A stretch of 64,000 bases of DNA from the NCBI RefSeq assembly GCF_000187245.1, contig NC_027860.1, forward strand, positions 992,001 through 1,056,000. The letters run 5' to 3'. Origin of the DNA: Ogataea parapolymorpha DL-1. Taxonomy: Eukaryota; Ascomycota; Pichiomycetes; Pichiales; Pichiaceae. This document shows, piece by piece, positions 17,823 to 27,210 of the stretch (the stretch's first letter is position 1; every line of letters begins with the position of its first letter). The notes beneath the pieces are model-generated. The model did no database searches. It saw only the letters and a list, made by a program, of their open reading frames with translations, and was not told the origin of the DNA. The position numbers were made by a program, and so were the translations under genes.

Positions 17823-19508
17823 TTAGTCGTCAGTTTCCTCGTCGAAGCCATCTTCATCTTCGATCCGCTCGATCAACAGTGAACCATTCGGCCACAGTTC
17901 CTTAACATCTTTCAAAAGTTTGTTTTGGTCGGCATGAAATTTGACGCGAGGCATTGGTGATATAAGTTCGAATCTGAACTCATGTTCATAATTATCCAAA
18001 GCCACATCTTCCACCTCTAACTGATTTAAGACGTTTTCCTCGGGAACCGCAAGTTCCTTAGATTGGACGCGCAAGAAATTTTTGCACTCAACAAACACGA
18101 AGATATCATACAAAGTTTGATCTTTGTAGAATTTCTTCACTGTTCGCTGGCCCTCGTGATTTCTTAATTGTATTGTGGTATAATCACCCTTCTCCCAACT
18201 CTTCTCATCTATCTGAGATAATGACTGTACGTGATTTTTGAGGAAAGCCAGTTCCTGCTTTTGTTTTAACTTTAATGCTTCTTCTTCCTGTTTCAGTTTT
18301 TCCAACTTCCTTTGTTGCTCCTCTTCTTTTTGTTTCTTCTCCTCCTGCTTGATTTTATCGTTCAACAAAGACTGTTCGTATGCCTCATCCTGTTGTCTTC
18401 TTAATAGTCGAGCAAGTTCCGTCTCCTGTCTGTCATATCTCTGTGTAATTAGTTGTGGCTCATATTTATCTACGATCTTTTGCAGACGTTTGACGAGCTT
18501 CTTTGCGTATTCTTTGGTGCAGGTTTCAAAATTGTGATGCCTGGTAACGATTGACATCAATGGGAACGTGGTACCAGTTGCAGACACGTTGGCGATCAAA
18601 TTAATATACGGAACAGAGTAAACTTGATATGTTTGACCCACTTCGAAAGGCTCAGGATAGTTCACATCTCCCACATACAGAATTATATCGTTCTTTGTGA
18701 TGAAATTGATAAAACTCTCGTGATTGAGATACGATTTCACGAACTGAGTGCTGATATTCTTTTCTGAATTGAGAAGAATACACATCAACCACTTTAGTTC
18801 AGATTTAGATTTCTCAAATGCTTCGTTGAAACTTCCTTCAAATATTGGAAGATCACTGGTTTCACCCAATGTATCGTTGATATAAGCCTTGATGTTATAG
18901 CTCGTGACAGCTTCCTTCGATGTATGAATAGGTTTCGAAGGAAAATCTGTGGGGCTTTCTCTCAGGCCAAGAATCCTAAATAAATTGGGAAAGACAGAAC
19001 CTAGCAATTTGTTCAATCCATACCCCACGAGCCAAAATAGTTTTGGGAACAACATGAGAATGAAAATCACAGGTGGTAGTAATGCATATGTGGGTCTTTT
19101 TCGTTCTTGATGATTTGTATTTATTCCTAATTGCAGCTTCCAGCGGTTGTGAATTGGAATTGCCTTCGGTAACTTAGGAATGAGATCAATAAATGGGTCA
19201 TCAAAAGCAAGAGCTCGAGGAGCAGTCGAGTCTCGTGAAGATGTGTTTGTTGAGGAAGGACCGGCCTCCATGTTAGCAAAAGATCTGACAAATGGGGAAT
19301 CTATTCCATTGGGAACTGGAAATGGAGGTCTCTCATCTGTCAAAGTCGGGAAGTCATTATCAAAATAACGAGCGACTGCAATTTCGAGATCCCAATTGCA
19401 GACAGTTAACAGTCTCAGTACTTTCTCTTGCTCATCACTCTCATTGTAAGATGTGAATTCTTTGAAGCTCTGCAGTTTGTTTTGCTGTTCCGGTGTCAAT
19501 TGATCCAT
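17823..19508 (-). CDS. UBX2: ER membrane UBX-domain protein (UBX2, ERAD)
   Basis: Recruits Cdc48 to ER ubiquitin ligases and to lipid and mitochondrial quality control. The order of parts in the 561 residues is that of Ubx2/UBXD8: UBA-like domain at 6-52 (QEKVLRLLTVCNWDLEIAVARYFD), hydrophobic hairpin about 141-180, a UAS thioredoxin-like domain about 215-345, a Glu/Lys/Gln coiled coil about 365-435 and a UBX domain to the end. The last part, FELISPMPRVKFHADQ with WPNGSLLIERIEDED, matches yeast Ubx2 (WPNGSLLVEALDEED). The C-terminus is very acidic. It is convergent with the ankyrin gene, 23 bp between stops. Confidence 0.9.
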   Translation of the reverse strand: MDQLTPEQQNKLQSFKEFTSYNESDEQEKVLRLLTVCNWDLEIAVARYFDNDFPTLTDERPPFPVPNGIDSPFVRSFANMEAGPSSTNTSSRDSTAPRALAFDDPFIDLIPKLPKAIPIHNRWKLQLGINTNHQERKRPTYALLPPVIFILMLFPKLFWLVGYGLNKLLGSVFPNLFRILGLRESPTDFPSKPIHTSKEAVTSYNIKAYINDTLGETSDLPIFEGSFNEAFEKSKSELKWLMCILLNSEKNISTQFVKSYLNHESFINFITKNDIILYVGDVNYPEPFEVGQTYQVYSVPYINLIANVSATGTTFPLMSIVTRHHNFETCTKEYAKKLVKRLQKIVDKYEPQLITQRYDRQETELARLLRRQQDEAYEQSLLNDKIKQEEKKQKEEEQQRKLEKLKQEEEALKLKQKQELAFLKNHVQSLSQIDEKSWEKGDYTTIQLRNHEGQRTVKKFYKDQTLYDIFVFVECKNFLRVQSKELAVPEENVLNQLEVEDVALDNYEHEFRFELISPMPRVKFHADQNKLLKDVKELWPNGSLLIERIEDEDGFDEETDD

Positions 19509-19610
19509 ACTGGGATGATGGAGTTACAAGAAACTAGTGTTTCTCAATTGATTTCTGTGTAACTTAACTGATTTTGCCACTAAATATAATTTCCAGATGA
19601 ATCCAATCTT

Positions 19611-19623
19611 GACGCGTCGATAG
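19611..19623. promoter_or_regulatory. MCB-like element upstream of the kinesin gene
   Basis: GACGCGTCGATAG, with the MluI-box ACGCGT at its centre, starts 58 bp before the kinesin start. The same GACGCGTCGAT core appears at 24389 and 39513. MCB boxes are bound by MBF (Mbp1/Swi6) for G1/S expression. Confidence 0.5.
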
Positions 19624-19668
19624 TCCCTGTTTATTTATATTCTTGTATATCTTGTTGAAAGCTAGATT

Positions 19669-21234
19669 ATGATCAAGGTCAGCAAAAGAACGACCCCGTC
19701 ACCAATGAAATTGAATGCCGCTTTGAAGCGGGAAGTAAGAGGAACAGAAGCTCCACACGAACATTCAATCAAAGTAGTAGTGAGAGTGAGACCTTTACTT
19801 GAGCGAGAAATAGAAAGATCTCCAGAATGCCTTGTGGACATCGATACTGACCAATCAATAGTTCTCAGGCCGGGGGCTGATTCGCTTAAGGCAAGAAAGT
19901 ACAGAGAAGCTCAGAGGTTCATACTCAGCAAATGCCTGTGGTCATATGATCGAAGAACGAATGTTCCTTATGCAGATCAAAACACAGTGTTCAATGAAGT
20001 GGGTTTAGAAATGCTTGAAAACACACTGAATGGCTACAATAGCTGCGTTATAGCATATGGTCAAACAGGGTCGGGTAAAACATATACAATGATGGGATCG
20101 GATGAGGAAGACGGTTTAATCCCCATGGTTTGCAGACAACTTTTTGAGAGACTGGATCAACAAGTTGATTCTAAGATCCAAGTAAAGGTCTCTTTCATCG
20201 AAATCTATCAAGAGAATGTGTATGACCTACTTGGAAGTGGTAACAAATTACGAGTGCGGGAAAGTAGTGAGAGAGTTCCGTTTATTGAGAATTTAAATGA
20301 ATACAATGTGGCTGACTCTCAGGAAACCATGAGGCTTTTAAACAAAGGTCTCGAGAATAGAACGACAGCAGAGACTCACCTAAACAAACAATCATCCAGA
20401 TCTCACTCCATTCTTACAATAACAGTGTCTCAAGAAAAATTTGATCCTGCTACCGGATCCTTGGTGAAACTCAAGTCCAATCTCAAACTAGTTGACCTTG
20501 CTGGATCGGAGAAATTTGTCGCCAGTGACGGCTTAGATAAGACCAGGCAACAGGAAGGAAGCAGAATCAACAAGTCACTGGTTACTCTGGGTAGGGTTTT
20601 AACGATACTCTCAGAAAAGCCAAATCAGAAAACAGTGGTCCCTTACAGAGATTCCATACTGACATGGCTTTTGAAAGATAATATTGGTGGAAATTCAAAA
20701 ACAAGTATGATAGCATGCGTGTCGCCTATTGATTTTGACGAAACCCTTAGCACGTTGAGGTTCGCAACCACAACGTCCAGAATCGAGAATCAAGTGCTTA
20801 TAAACAAAGAGTCACAATTCAATATGGACGAGATGGTGAAACAATTTCAGCTTGAGAAAGAGAAATTACTTGAGTGTATATCAGAGCTCAAGCAGTCGAG
20901 TAGCAGAGATGATGAGCTGAGAAAGCTGGAGAACTATGTGCAATGGCAAAACAACTATATAGATACTTTGACTTTTACGAACGACGTGACACAAAAGCAA
21001 CTCTTATGCAGTCTCAAATCGGCACAGGAGAGGAATGAATTACTTACGTCAACACTAGTGTTGACATGCAAGGGGTCAGAGACTGGACTCAGAGAAGAAA
21101 AGCACGAGCTTAACGAATTAATTAACAAACTTCATGAATTGGACGTTATATCTCCATTGAGAGATATTGAGAATGTCCTTCAGAGCGATTTGGTGATGAC
21201 TTACAGCGCGGACCTCATTGATGACGTGATGTAA
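19669..21234 (+). CDS. short kinesin motor, kinesin-3-like
   Basis: A 521-residue plus-end-type kinesin with an N-terminal motor. The Walker A is GQTGSGKT (131-138), switch I NKQSSRSHS (239-247), switch II DLAGSE (276-281). The stretch VPYRDSILTWLLKDNIGGNSK (324-344) resembles the kinesin-3 (Unc104/KIF1) consensus VPYRDSVLTWLL. The motor ends near 378; a short coiled region follows and the protein stops without the FHA or PH domains of full kinesin-3 proteins. S. cerevisiae has no kinesin-3, so the cargo or mitotic role is unknown. The MCB-like site upstream suggests cell-cycle expression. Confidence 0.8.
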   Translation: MIKVSKRTTPSPMKLNAALKREVRGTEAPHEHSIKVVVRVRPLLEREIERSPECLVDIDTDQSIVLRPGADSLKARKYREAQRFILSKCLWSYDRRTNVPYADQNTVFNEVGLEMLENTLNGYNSCVIAYGQTGSGKTYTMMGSDEEDGLIPMVCRQLFERLDQQVDSKIQVKVSFIEIYQENVYDLLGSGNKLRVRESSERVPFIENLNEYNVADSQETMRLLNKGLENRTTAETHLNKQSSRSHSILTITVSQEKFDPATGSLVKLKSNLKLVDLAGSEKFVASDGLDKTRQQEGSRINKSLVTLGRVLTILSEKPNQKTVVPYRDSILTWLLKDNIGGNSKTSMIACVSPIDFDETLSTLRFATTTSRIENQVLINKESQFNMDEMVKQFQLEKEKLLECISELKQSSSRDDELRKLENYVQWQNNYIDTLTFTNDVTQKQLLCSLKSAQERNELLTSTLVLTCKGSETGLREEKHELNELINKLHELDVISPLRDIENVLQSDLVMTYSADLIDDVM

Positions 21235-21493
21235 CAATATTAATATACAGTCTATAGGAGTACATGGTGGTTGTCTAGTGTTTTTGGTAGTATCTATCTG
21301 GCCAGCAGAAAGAATCGTCTAGGGCACATTTGGAATTTGACCGATTGTATCCAGATGCATTTACAAAGAGATAATACGGATTGTTACAATTGATACTTTT
21401 TTGTCTCTTGCTAGTCCGCCTGGGGTCTGTGGAGGGGAAAAAAAAACTAATTGACCAAAATGAAAAACTAACCAATCATTATGAATTTCGCGT

Positions 21494-22489
21494 TCAATAC
21501 CGTGCTGGAGATCTCTCTCTGGCATATTCTCTCTCACCTTGCTCTGGGTATGGAGCTCCCTCTTCTCTGGATCTGTATTCTCCTCTTGGTGCAGGTGGTC
21601 CATCTCTGTAACCTCTGTCATAATCGCGGTATCCTCCACGTGGTTCTCTGTAACCTCCGCGGGGTGGGTATCCGCCACGGCCACCTCTATAGCTGCCAGG
21701 TCCAGCGGGCCCAGGTGGTCCACCGACGGGTGGAGGACCATAGTCCCGATAAGATGGTCCTCTAGGAGCACCATAGCCTCCCACAGGTCCATCTGGTGGA
21801 GGCCCGTATCCACCTCTTGGAGGATATCCACCATAGTCTCCTCTTGGAGGACCTCTGTACGGAGGGTAGTCTCTTGGTGCACCAAAACCACCTCTTCCTC
21901 TTGAAGGGTATCCGCCTCTTCCTCCCCTGTAGAATCCTCTTCCGCCTCTGTAGCCACCTCTTCTTGCCCCTATCGTTCTAGATGCTGAAGCAATGTATGG
22001 ACTAGTGTCCTCCTCAGCCACTAATTGAGTGTCTCTGTAGTTGACACCGTTCAGCTGGCTGATCGCAGATTCAAGATCTTCTCTGGAAGCAAACTCTAGA
22101 TGGCAGATGGTAGGATCTTCCGGAGGGATTCTGACAAAGGTCGGAGTCAAACGGACCTCTTCTCTGATGAAATCTTTGAAATCTTGCCAAGCAGTCGTTG
22201 GAGGAAGATTTGAGACTTTGACTCTGTTTTCACCCTTTTTAGCATATTCGGGCTTCTTCTTGGCGTATTCAATTTGAAGTGGCTCGCCAGCAAACGGTTT
22301 TTCCAAAAATTCACTGAATGCTTTCTCAGCAGTTTCTGGGTTTGGGTATTCGACGAAGGCATAACCGGGCATCAACCTAAGCTCTTTCAGCGGTCCAACC
22401 TGCGAAAAGTATTCCTCAACTTCCTCATGAGTCACGTGTGGACCAATAGGCCTCACAAACAACTGAACATCCGAATATTCCGTGGACAT
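21494..22489 (-). CDS. NPL3: NPL3-type RNA-binding protein (two RRMs and RGG tail)
   Basis: Shuttling SR-like mRNA-binding protein in pre-mRNA processing and export. The 331 residues hold RRM1 (about 8-78; LFVRPIGPHVTHEEVEEYF and GYAFVEYPN), RRM2 (about 90-160; VKVSNLPPTTAWQDFKDFIREE, the atypical Npl3 RRM2) and a Gly/Arg/Tyr/Pro-rich tail with many RGG and RGGY units. It is shorter than S. cerevisiae Npl3 (414) and lacks its APQE repeats. The ATG at 22489 opens MSTEYSDVQLFVRP; the codon four positions earlier is TTG. RGG arginines are likely Hmt1 targets. BNA7 and TIF35 are next, as on S. cerevisiae chromosome IV. Confidence 0.88.
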   Translation of the reverse strand: MSTEYSDVQLFVRPIGPHVTHEEVEEYFSQVGPLKELRLMPGYAFVEYPNPETAEKAFSEFLEKPFAGEPLQIEYAKKKPEYAKKGENRVKVSNLPPTTAWQDFKDFIREEVRLTPTFVRIPPEDPTICHLEFASREDLESAISQLNGVNYRDTQLVAEEDTSPYIASASRTIGARRGGYRGGRGFYRGGRGGYPSRGRGGFGAPRDYPPYRGPPRGDYGGYPPRGGYGPPPDGPVGGYGAPRGPSYRDYGPPPVGGPPGPAGPGSYRGGRGGYPPRGGYREPRGGYRDYDRGYRDGPPAPRGEYRSREEGAPYPEQGEREYARERSPARY

Positions 22490-22605
22490 AGTCTCTATCA
22501 AAGTTAGTAAACACGAAACGGATTAATATTTTGCTTACAAGTCGCCTTCCGAAAAAAAAAACTTGAAAGGAGTTTTGAAAAGTAGGGTAACCTTAAAGCT
22601 AAAGG

Positions 22606-23448
22606 ATGGTAGTTGAGTACACCAAGGTACACAAGTACGACAAGCAATCTCCTCGCCAGCTTTTGAAACACTACAAAGTGGTTGTTCCCTCTTCACAAAT
22701 CGCACAAAATGCTCCAATTGTATACATCCATGGAGGTGCGTGGGTTGGAGAGTCTCACACCTATAATGAGCTTGGACCATTAATTGACAAGCTGGACTTG
22801 AAATTGAATAATGGCGCTTACACAACTGGAGAGCAGCTCACTGAGATCCAATTTTTTGTTCTCGACTATAGGATGTCTCCCGAAGTTGTTCATCCTCACC
22901 ATATCTTGGATGTTTTACACGCGTTGAGCTTTGTTTATAAATTGGGTATCCACAAGGTGTCTCTCATAGGCCATTCTGCCGGATCAACTATGTGCACCCA
23001 GATATTAGAGTATAAAACCTTCTTGGGCTTCTATGACATTGAATTCACTTTACCAGTTCCTGACATTGACTCTATCGTGTTTTTGGACGGCATTTTCGAC
23101 ATCTCCAAGATGCTCGAGGAATACCCTAGCTACCTTCAAGAGTTTGTGGAGATTGCTTTCCGATCGGAGCAAGACTGGTCGGAAAAATGCAATATGCTAC
23201 ACTACAAGATGACAAGCGATACAAAAAAAGAGATTAGGGATAAGTTTAACTCCTTAAGAAAAACAATTATAGCCCACAGCACCAAAGACGAACTGCTCAG
23301 CACGAGACAGCCCACAGAATTTTGTAAGTGGCTTGATCAGTTGCCGTATACGGACTACAAGTACATCGTTCAGGATATGGGAACACACAATGAAACATAC
23401 AAAAGCGACGGTCTTGTCTCAATTATCATACAACATTTATTGCACTGA
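22606..23448 (+). CDS. BNA7: kynurenine formamidase (arylformamidase)
   Basis: Hydrolyses N-formylkynurenine to kynurenine in the de novo NAD pathway from tryptophan. The 280 residues form an alpha/beta hydrolase: oxyanion motif HGGAW (42-46) and nucleophile motif GHSAG (122-126, Ser124). A catalytic Asp is probably in STKDELLS near 229 and the His in MGTHNETY near the end (the family's H-N/E motif). S. cerevisiae Bna7 has 261 residues. The gene lies between NPL3 and TIF35; BNA7 and TIF35 are also adjacent in S. cerevisiae (YDR428C, YDR429C), but there in tandem. Confidence 0.9.
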   Translation: MVVEYTKVHKYDKQSPRQLLKHYKVVVPSSQIAQNAPIVYIHGGAWVGESHTYNELGPLIDKLDLKLNNGAYTTGEQLTEIQFFVLDYRMSPEVVHPHHILDVLHALSFVYKLGIHKVSLIGHSAGSTMCTQILEYKTFLGFYDIEFTLPVPDIDSIVFLDGIFDISKMLEEYPSYLQEFVEIAFRSEQDWSEKCNMLHYKMTSDTKKEIRDKFNSLRKTIIAHSTKDELLSTRQPTEFCKWLDQLPYTDYKYIVQDMGTHNETYKSDGLVSIIIQHLLH

Positions 23449-23458
23449 TTTTAATATA

Positions 23459-24319
23459 CTAATTTTTTCTTGGCTTTGACCAGTCCACCTTCATAATCAA
23501 GTTCATGAAACCTCTACCGTTGAGACCCTCCAAAGCTCTTTGAGCGTCATTAACATTTTCAAATTCCACGAAAGCAATACCCTTGGATCTTCTCGTTTCC
23601 CTGTCTCTGAGCACAGTAGCTCTCTTAATGATACCGTATCTCTCAAACACCTCACGTAACATCATCTCATCGACTTGCTCGTTCAAACTGGTAACTCTTA
23701 ATGTCGTGGAATCGTCACGCTCCTTGCGTTCAGCCTCTGGGGCGGCACCGCCAGCCCGCTTCCTGAGATGAGGAGGCACATAACGCACTCCACCAGAACC
23801 CGCAACAGCTGCCATCGATGGCTCTGGCGTGGCGGCGGCGGAGGCCTGTGGAGTAGTGGTCGTAGCATCGGTAGCTCCCAGCGTATCCTTGTAAGGACAT
23901 TTAGACGTGAAATGGTCACCTTGACACGTTCTACAGGTGATGGTCTGTGGCTTACTTTTGGCCATTTCTTTCTTTCTGTTCTCGGCCTCTTTCTGTGCAT
24001 CTTCCTTCCAAGATGTTCCCAAAATCAGTTGAACTTCTTCTCCGAATTGCGTAGTTTTATCGTCTGGCCCCACAGTAGCGTTATCTTTCTCGTCTCCATA
24101 CTTGGCCCATTTTCTTCTCGCAGCAATAGCTGGGTCCACCGTTTCCTTGACAGTGACCAGCTTGACTTTTTGTGTCACTTTCACTTTCTTGCCCTGATCG
24201 TTGATTTTGTAAGAGATGATAGTCTTTGTACCATCAGGATTTTCGATCACTTGAGTTGCTGGCAAATCATTCTCTGCATCAGCCCAAGATGAGGGCGTCT
24301 CTATCGTTGCCTGAGACAT
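23459..24319 (-). CDS. TIF35: translation initiation factor eIF3 subunit g
   Basis: RNA-binding subunit of eIF3, working in scanning and reinitiation in the cytosol. The 286 residues (274 in S. cerevisiae) include the N-terminal eIF3g domain (SWADAENDLP at 11-20; RRKWAKYGDE at 68-77), a CCHC zinc knuckle CRTCQGDHFTSKC (129-141) and a C-terminal RRM (about 203-283; TLRVTSLNEQVDEMML, then SKGIAFVEFE). An Ala/Thr/Pro linker lies between. BNA7 converges from the left with 10 bp between stops. Confidence 0.96.
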   Translation of the reverse strand: MSQATIETPSSWADAENDLPATQVIENPDGTKTIISYKINDQGKKVKVTQKVKLVTVKETVDPAIAARRKWAKYGDEKDNATVGPDDKTTQFGEEVQLILGTSWKEDAQKEAENRKKEMAKSKPQTITCRTCQGDHFTSKCPYKDTLGATDATTTTPQASAAATPEPSMAAVAGSGGVRYVPPHLRKRAGGAAPEAERKERDDSTTLRVTSLNEQVDEMMLREVFERYGIIKRATVLRDRETRRSKGIAFVEFENVNDAQRALEGLNGRGFMNLIMKVDWSKPRKN

Positions 24320-24677
24320 AATTATATTGATTTTTTTTTAAATCGTTGAAAAAAATTCTGCGAAACTTGTAGTGCCATCGTAAAATTAGACGCGTCGATA
24401 GACCCGAAGATTTCCCTTACCGAGCGTCGTTTATCACCTAGTGCTAAATTTAAGGGTTTCATACCAAGACCGAAACCTTTTTCCCATCAATTTCTTTTAA
24501 TAAGGCGTTTAACTACCCAAAAGAGGCTCAGCACATTGGAGTTCAGAGATCAGACCACAAATAGAATCTTATTTTTTGATTTATCCATATCCATCACCCA
24601 AATTGGAAAGCAAGCAATTGGGTTAAAAATAGAAGATCGTGCGCTCAGGACAAAGCGAAGGTGTTTCGAGAAAGGTC
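24320..24677. promoter_or_regulatory. divergent promoter region, TIF35 and DGR2-like gene
   Basis: About 360 bp without a gene. It contains GACGCGTCGATA at 24389-24400 (MCB-like), about 70 bp from the TIF35 start and nearly 290 bp from the WD-repeat gene, and an A-rich tract next to TIF35 resembling an RRPE (TGAAAAAAATTC on one strand). No ORF with family resemblance was seen. Confidence 0.45.
24389..24400. promoter_or_regulatory. MCB-like element (GACGCGTCGATA)
   Basis: Same core as the elements at 19611 and 39513. Which of the two flanking genes it serves cannot be told from sequence; it lies closer to TIF35. Confidence 0.4.
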
Positions 24678-27086
24678 ATGAGTCCAAATGTGCTTCATCA
24701 TTTACCTGCCAACCCAAGCGAGGTGTCAAGTGCCACTCTCCATTTTGATCCCGGGGTCGAATTGGGGATTCGGGCCGAGAAGCCATTGATCTCTGAAACC
24801 AGCACTCCACTAAAAAGACCGACGCTGTCTCCTCCTACCGGCAGTAAGCAGCCCCTGGATCAAGGTTTGAAGCAACTGGCAAGGGAGCTCAAGTATCGGG
24901 AGTTTTTCAAGCGCAGCCCCAAAAGCCCCAATAAAGGCTTCTCCAAGTTTTTTCTTTCACAGGAGTTAAGTCCCTATGATAAGAATTCAGATGATTCGAG
25001 CATAGCAGACGACACATCTGCCAGTATAGATGAAGATGCTGAACCACATTTCAAGGAAAAACCAAAAAAACATGGTCTGGCCTCTTCTTATGCTCGCAAG
25101 ACGACCCATGAGCATGCAAACTTCATTCTTACTTTTAGTAAAGATGGGAAATATATGGCATCAGGAGGTGATGATGGTGTGGTACGAGTGTGGAAGGTTA
25201 TAAGTTCAAGCTTAGACCGAGAGTTACCTGAGATTGCTAGAAACAAGAGTTTTAATAGTCGTCATCTCAATTTTCCCTTTGAGGAGTCGGATTCGATTTC
25301 AATAGGCCCTTCCTCTACAATCAACGATTCAATAGAGTCTTTTGAAAATACGGAAGGTGGTTCCAATTGGTGCAACTCATGTCCAGGGAAAAAATCAAAG
25401 AAGGACAAACAAGGTAGCACTCCATTTGCGCCTCTTTTCATGCATCGCCCTGTCCGCGAGTTTCATCACGATGATACTGTTTTGAGCATTGATTGGTCGG
25501 AAAATGGATTTATAATATCCTGCTCTCAGGATAGCACTATTAAGCTCTGGCATGTTGACAGGAATGATTGCCTGGCGGCTTTCAAATTGAAAAACTTTGC
25601 AACTCAAGTCCTTTTCCATAAGAAAGACGATCGCTTTTTCTTGAGTTGTCAGTGGGATGGCTCGGTGAAGCTATGGTCCATTCTTGAAAAGGACGTTGTG
25701 TTAAAGACAAACATTCGAATGCGAATTACGTGCATGGAGTTTTCACCTAACGCAGAGGAATTATTTCTCGGAGGAGAAGTTGGGGGTTTTGTCATATTAT
25801 CGGTCAAGGATCTTGATGTGATTGACAAGTTTCAGATTAAGCGCAACAATGTAGCGCCCAGAGTAACAGGGATAGATGCTTTTGAAACCAAGGACGATGT
25901 GAAACTGGTTGTTACAACTAATGACTCACGAGTGAGGCTCTTCAGTTACAGAGAAAAAATATTGAATGTTAGATACAAAGGGTACGATAATGAGCATTCT
26001 ACGATTCGGGCATCCGTCAATGAAAACCATTCATTCATCATTTCTGGTTCGGAAGATGGCTGGGCTTATTTATGGGCGCTGGATCTCAATGCCCTGAAAT
26101 CACCAGAGACAATGAAGGGCAGTCATAAGCTTACGTGGGATATCACATCACTATTCAAGGACGAAAACTGTCGACACAAAAATAAGAATTATGGCGCATT
26201 CCATGTCCATCATTCACGTTGTAACGTTGCCATTTTTGCTCCCAGGGCAACATTGAAGTTGCTTGAACTCTCGAATGACCCCATATTTGATCTCAAAGCT
26301 AGGATGAGTCTAGATCCGATCGTGAAGAAAGGGGATGATGAGCTGGACGATCCTTCCACCTCAATTATTGTTACCACGGATGATGATGGAATAATCAGAG
26401 TGTTTCGCAGAGATTTTGCTTATCATGAGCGAAAAGCATTCCGTGCAAATTTCAAGAAGCTTGGCGGGAAACATGACCGCAAGTCATTATCCAAAGTTCG
26501 CAATAGATCACGGTCTTCTAGTTTCTTGAACAAGAGCAGCTCTTTGAATAGAAGTACCATAAACGGCGGAGATGAAAACGATCGAGGAAGGAAAGATTTC
26601 GAGCACTCGGAATTTCTAGCCACCAGAGCGGCTCTGTATTCCCCAAACAGGGATAGGTCTTTGTTCCCATCAACAGATGAAATTGCAAAGATACCGAATT
26701 CAGAAGCAGCCTCAGATGCAACTCTCTCCGATTCTAAAGTGAGGTCCATTGATGTGAAGCTTCAAGAAATCTTGGCTTCTTCTAGACTAGAGAACAGGCA
26801 TGTGCCTATTATCTCAACCACAGATGAAAATGATAGCTCGCTCAGAAATGGCACACAAGCAGCAGCAAATTCCGTATCTATGCATGATAGAGAGACATCT
26901 CAGGAAACAATAAATGGGGATCAAGATCAGGAAACTGCAGATTCCATTGTTACTTCGGAATCGGTGAAGTCAAGAGTTCAATGTGCCAGTTGTGGCTCTG
27001 AGAAATTTACAGCCAGGTCCCATGGGGACGCGCGCAGCAACATCTTCTTTTTTTGTGACGATTGTGGTCAGAAAGTTGATTTATAA
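24678..27086 (+). CDS. DGR2: WD40-repeat protein of the WDR44/DGR2 family
   Basis: An 802-residue protein starting MSPNVLHHLPANPSEVSSAT; the upstream in-frame codon is GTG. The N-terminal 150 residues are disordered with SPP and KRSPKSPNKG pieces. WD repeats follow: FILTFSKDGKYMASGGDDGVV first, VLSIDWSENGFIISCSQDST next, then FFLSCQWDGSVKLWSI. The C-terminal region is Ser-rich and ends in a four-cysteine, zinc-ribbon-like module, C769/C772 and C793/C796. S. cerevisiae Dgr2 (852) and YMR102C (834) share the layout; human WDR44 is a distant Rab11 effector. The molecular role in yeast is poorly known, and which paralogue it matches cannot be told. Confidence 0.82.
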   Translation: MSPNVLHHLPANPSEVSSATLHFDPGVELGIRAEKPLISETSTPLKRPTLSPPTGSKQPLDQGLKQLARELKYREFFKRSPKSPNKGFSKFFLSQELSPYDKNSDDSSIADDTSASIDEDAEPHFKEKPKKHGLASSYARKTTHEHANFILTFSKDGKYMASGGDDGVVRVWKVISSSLDRELPEIARNKSFNSRHLNFPFEESDSISIGPSSTINDSIESFENTEGGSNWCNSCPGKKSKKDKQGSTPFAPLFMHRPVREFHHDDTVLSIDWSENGFIISCSQDSTIKLWHVDRNDCLAAFKLKNFATQVLFHKKDDRFFLSCQWDGSVKLWSILEKDVVLKTNIRMRITCMEFSPNAEELFLGGEVGGFVILSVKDLDVIDKFQIKRNNVAPRVTGIDAFETKDDVKLVVTTNDSRVRLFSYREKILNVRYKGYDNEHSTIRASVNENHSFIISGSEDGWAYLWALDLNALKSPETMKGSHKLTWDITSLFKDENCRHKNKNYGAFHVHHSRCNVAIFAPRATLKLLELSNDPIFDLKARMSLDPIVKKGDDELDDPSTSIIVTTDDDGIIRVFRRDFAYHERKAFRANFKKLGGKHDRKSLSKVRNRSRSSSFLNKSSSLNRSTINGGDENDRGRKDFEHSEFLATRAALYSPNRDRSLFPSTDEIAKIPNSEAASDATLSDSKVRSIDVKLQEILASSRLENRHVPIISTTDENDSSLRNGTQAAANSVSMHDRETSQETINGDQDQETADSIVTSESVKSRVQCASCGSEKFTARSHGDARSNIFFFCDDCGQKVDL

Positions 27087-27210
27087 AAATGGGTTTATAG
27101 GGCCGGGAAGGATATTAAGGTGCTATTTAAAATTTGGTTTGCAGCCCGTCCAAAAATAATCGTCTGTTGTTAAAATATATTTCGTATCAAATTATCTGAG
27201 TTGTAATAAT

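Noticed and set aside
21361..22000. Several open frames on both strands over the NPL3 tail
   Set aside because: They are shadows of the Gly/Arg-rich repeat region of NPL3; the minus-strand frame that continues from the RRMs is the real one.
22434..22439. CACGTG at the 5' end of NPL3
   Set aside because: It lies within the NPL3 coding sequence and can be explained by codons, so I do not count it as regulatory.
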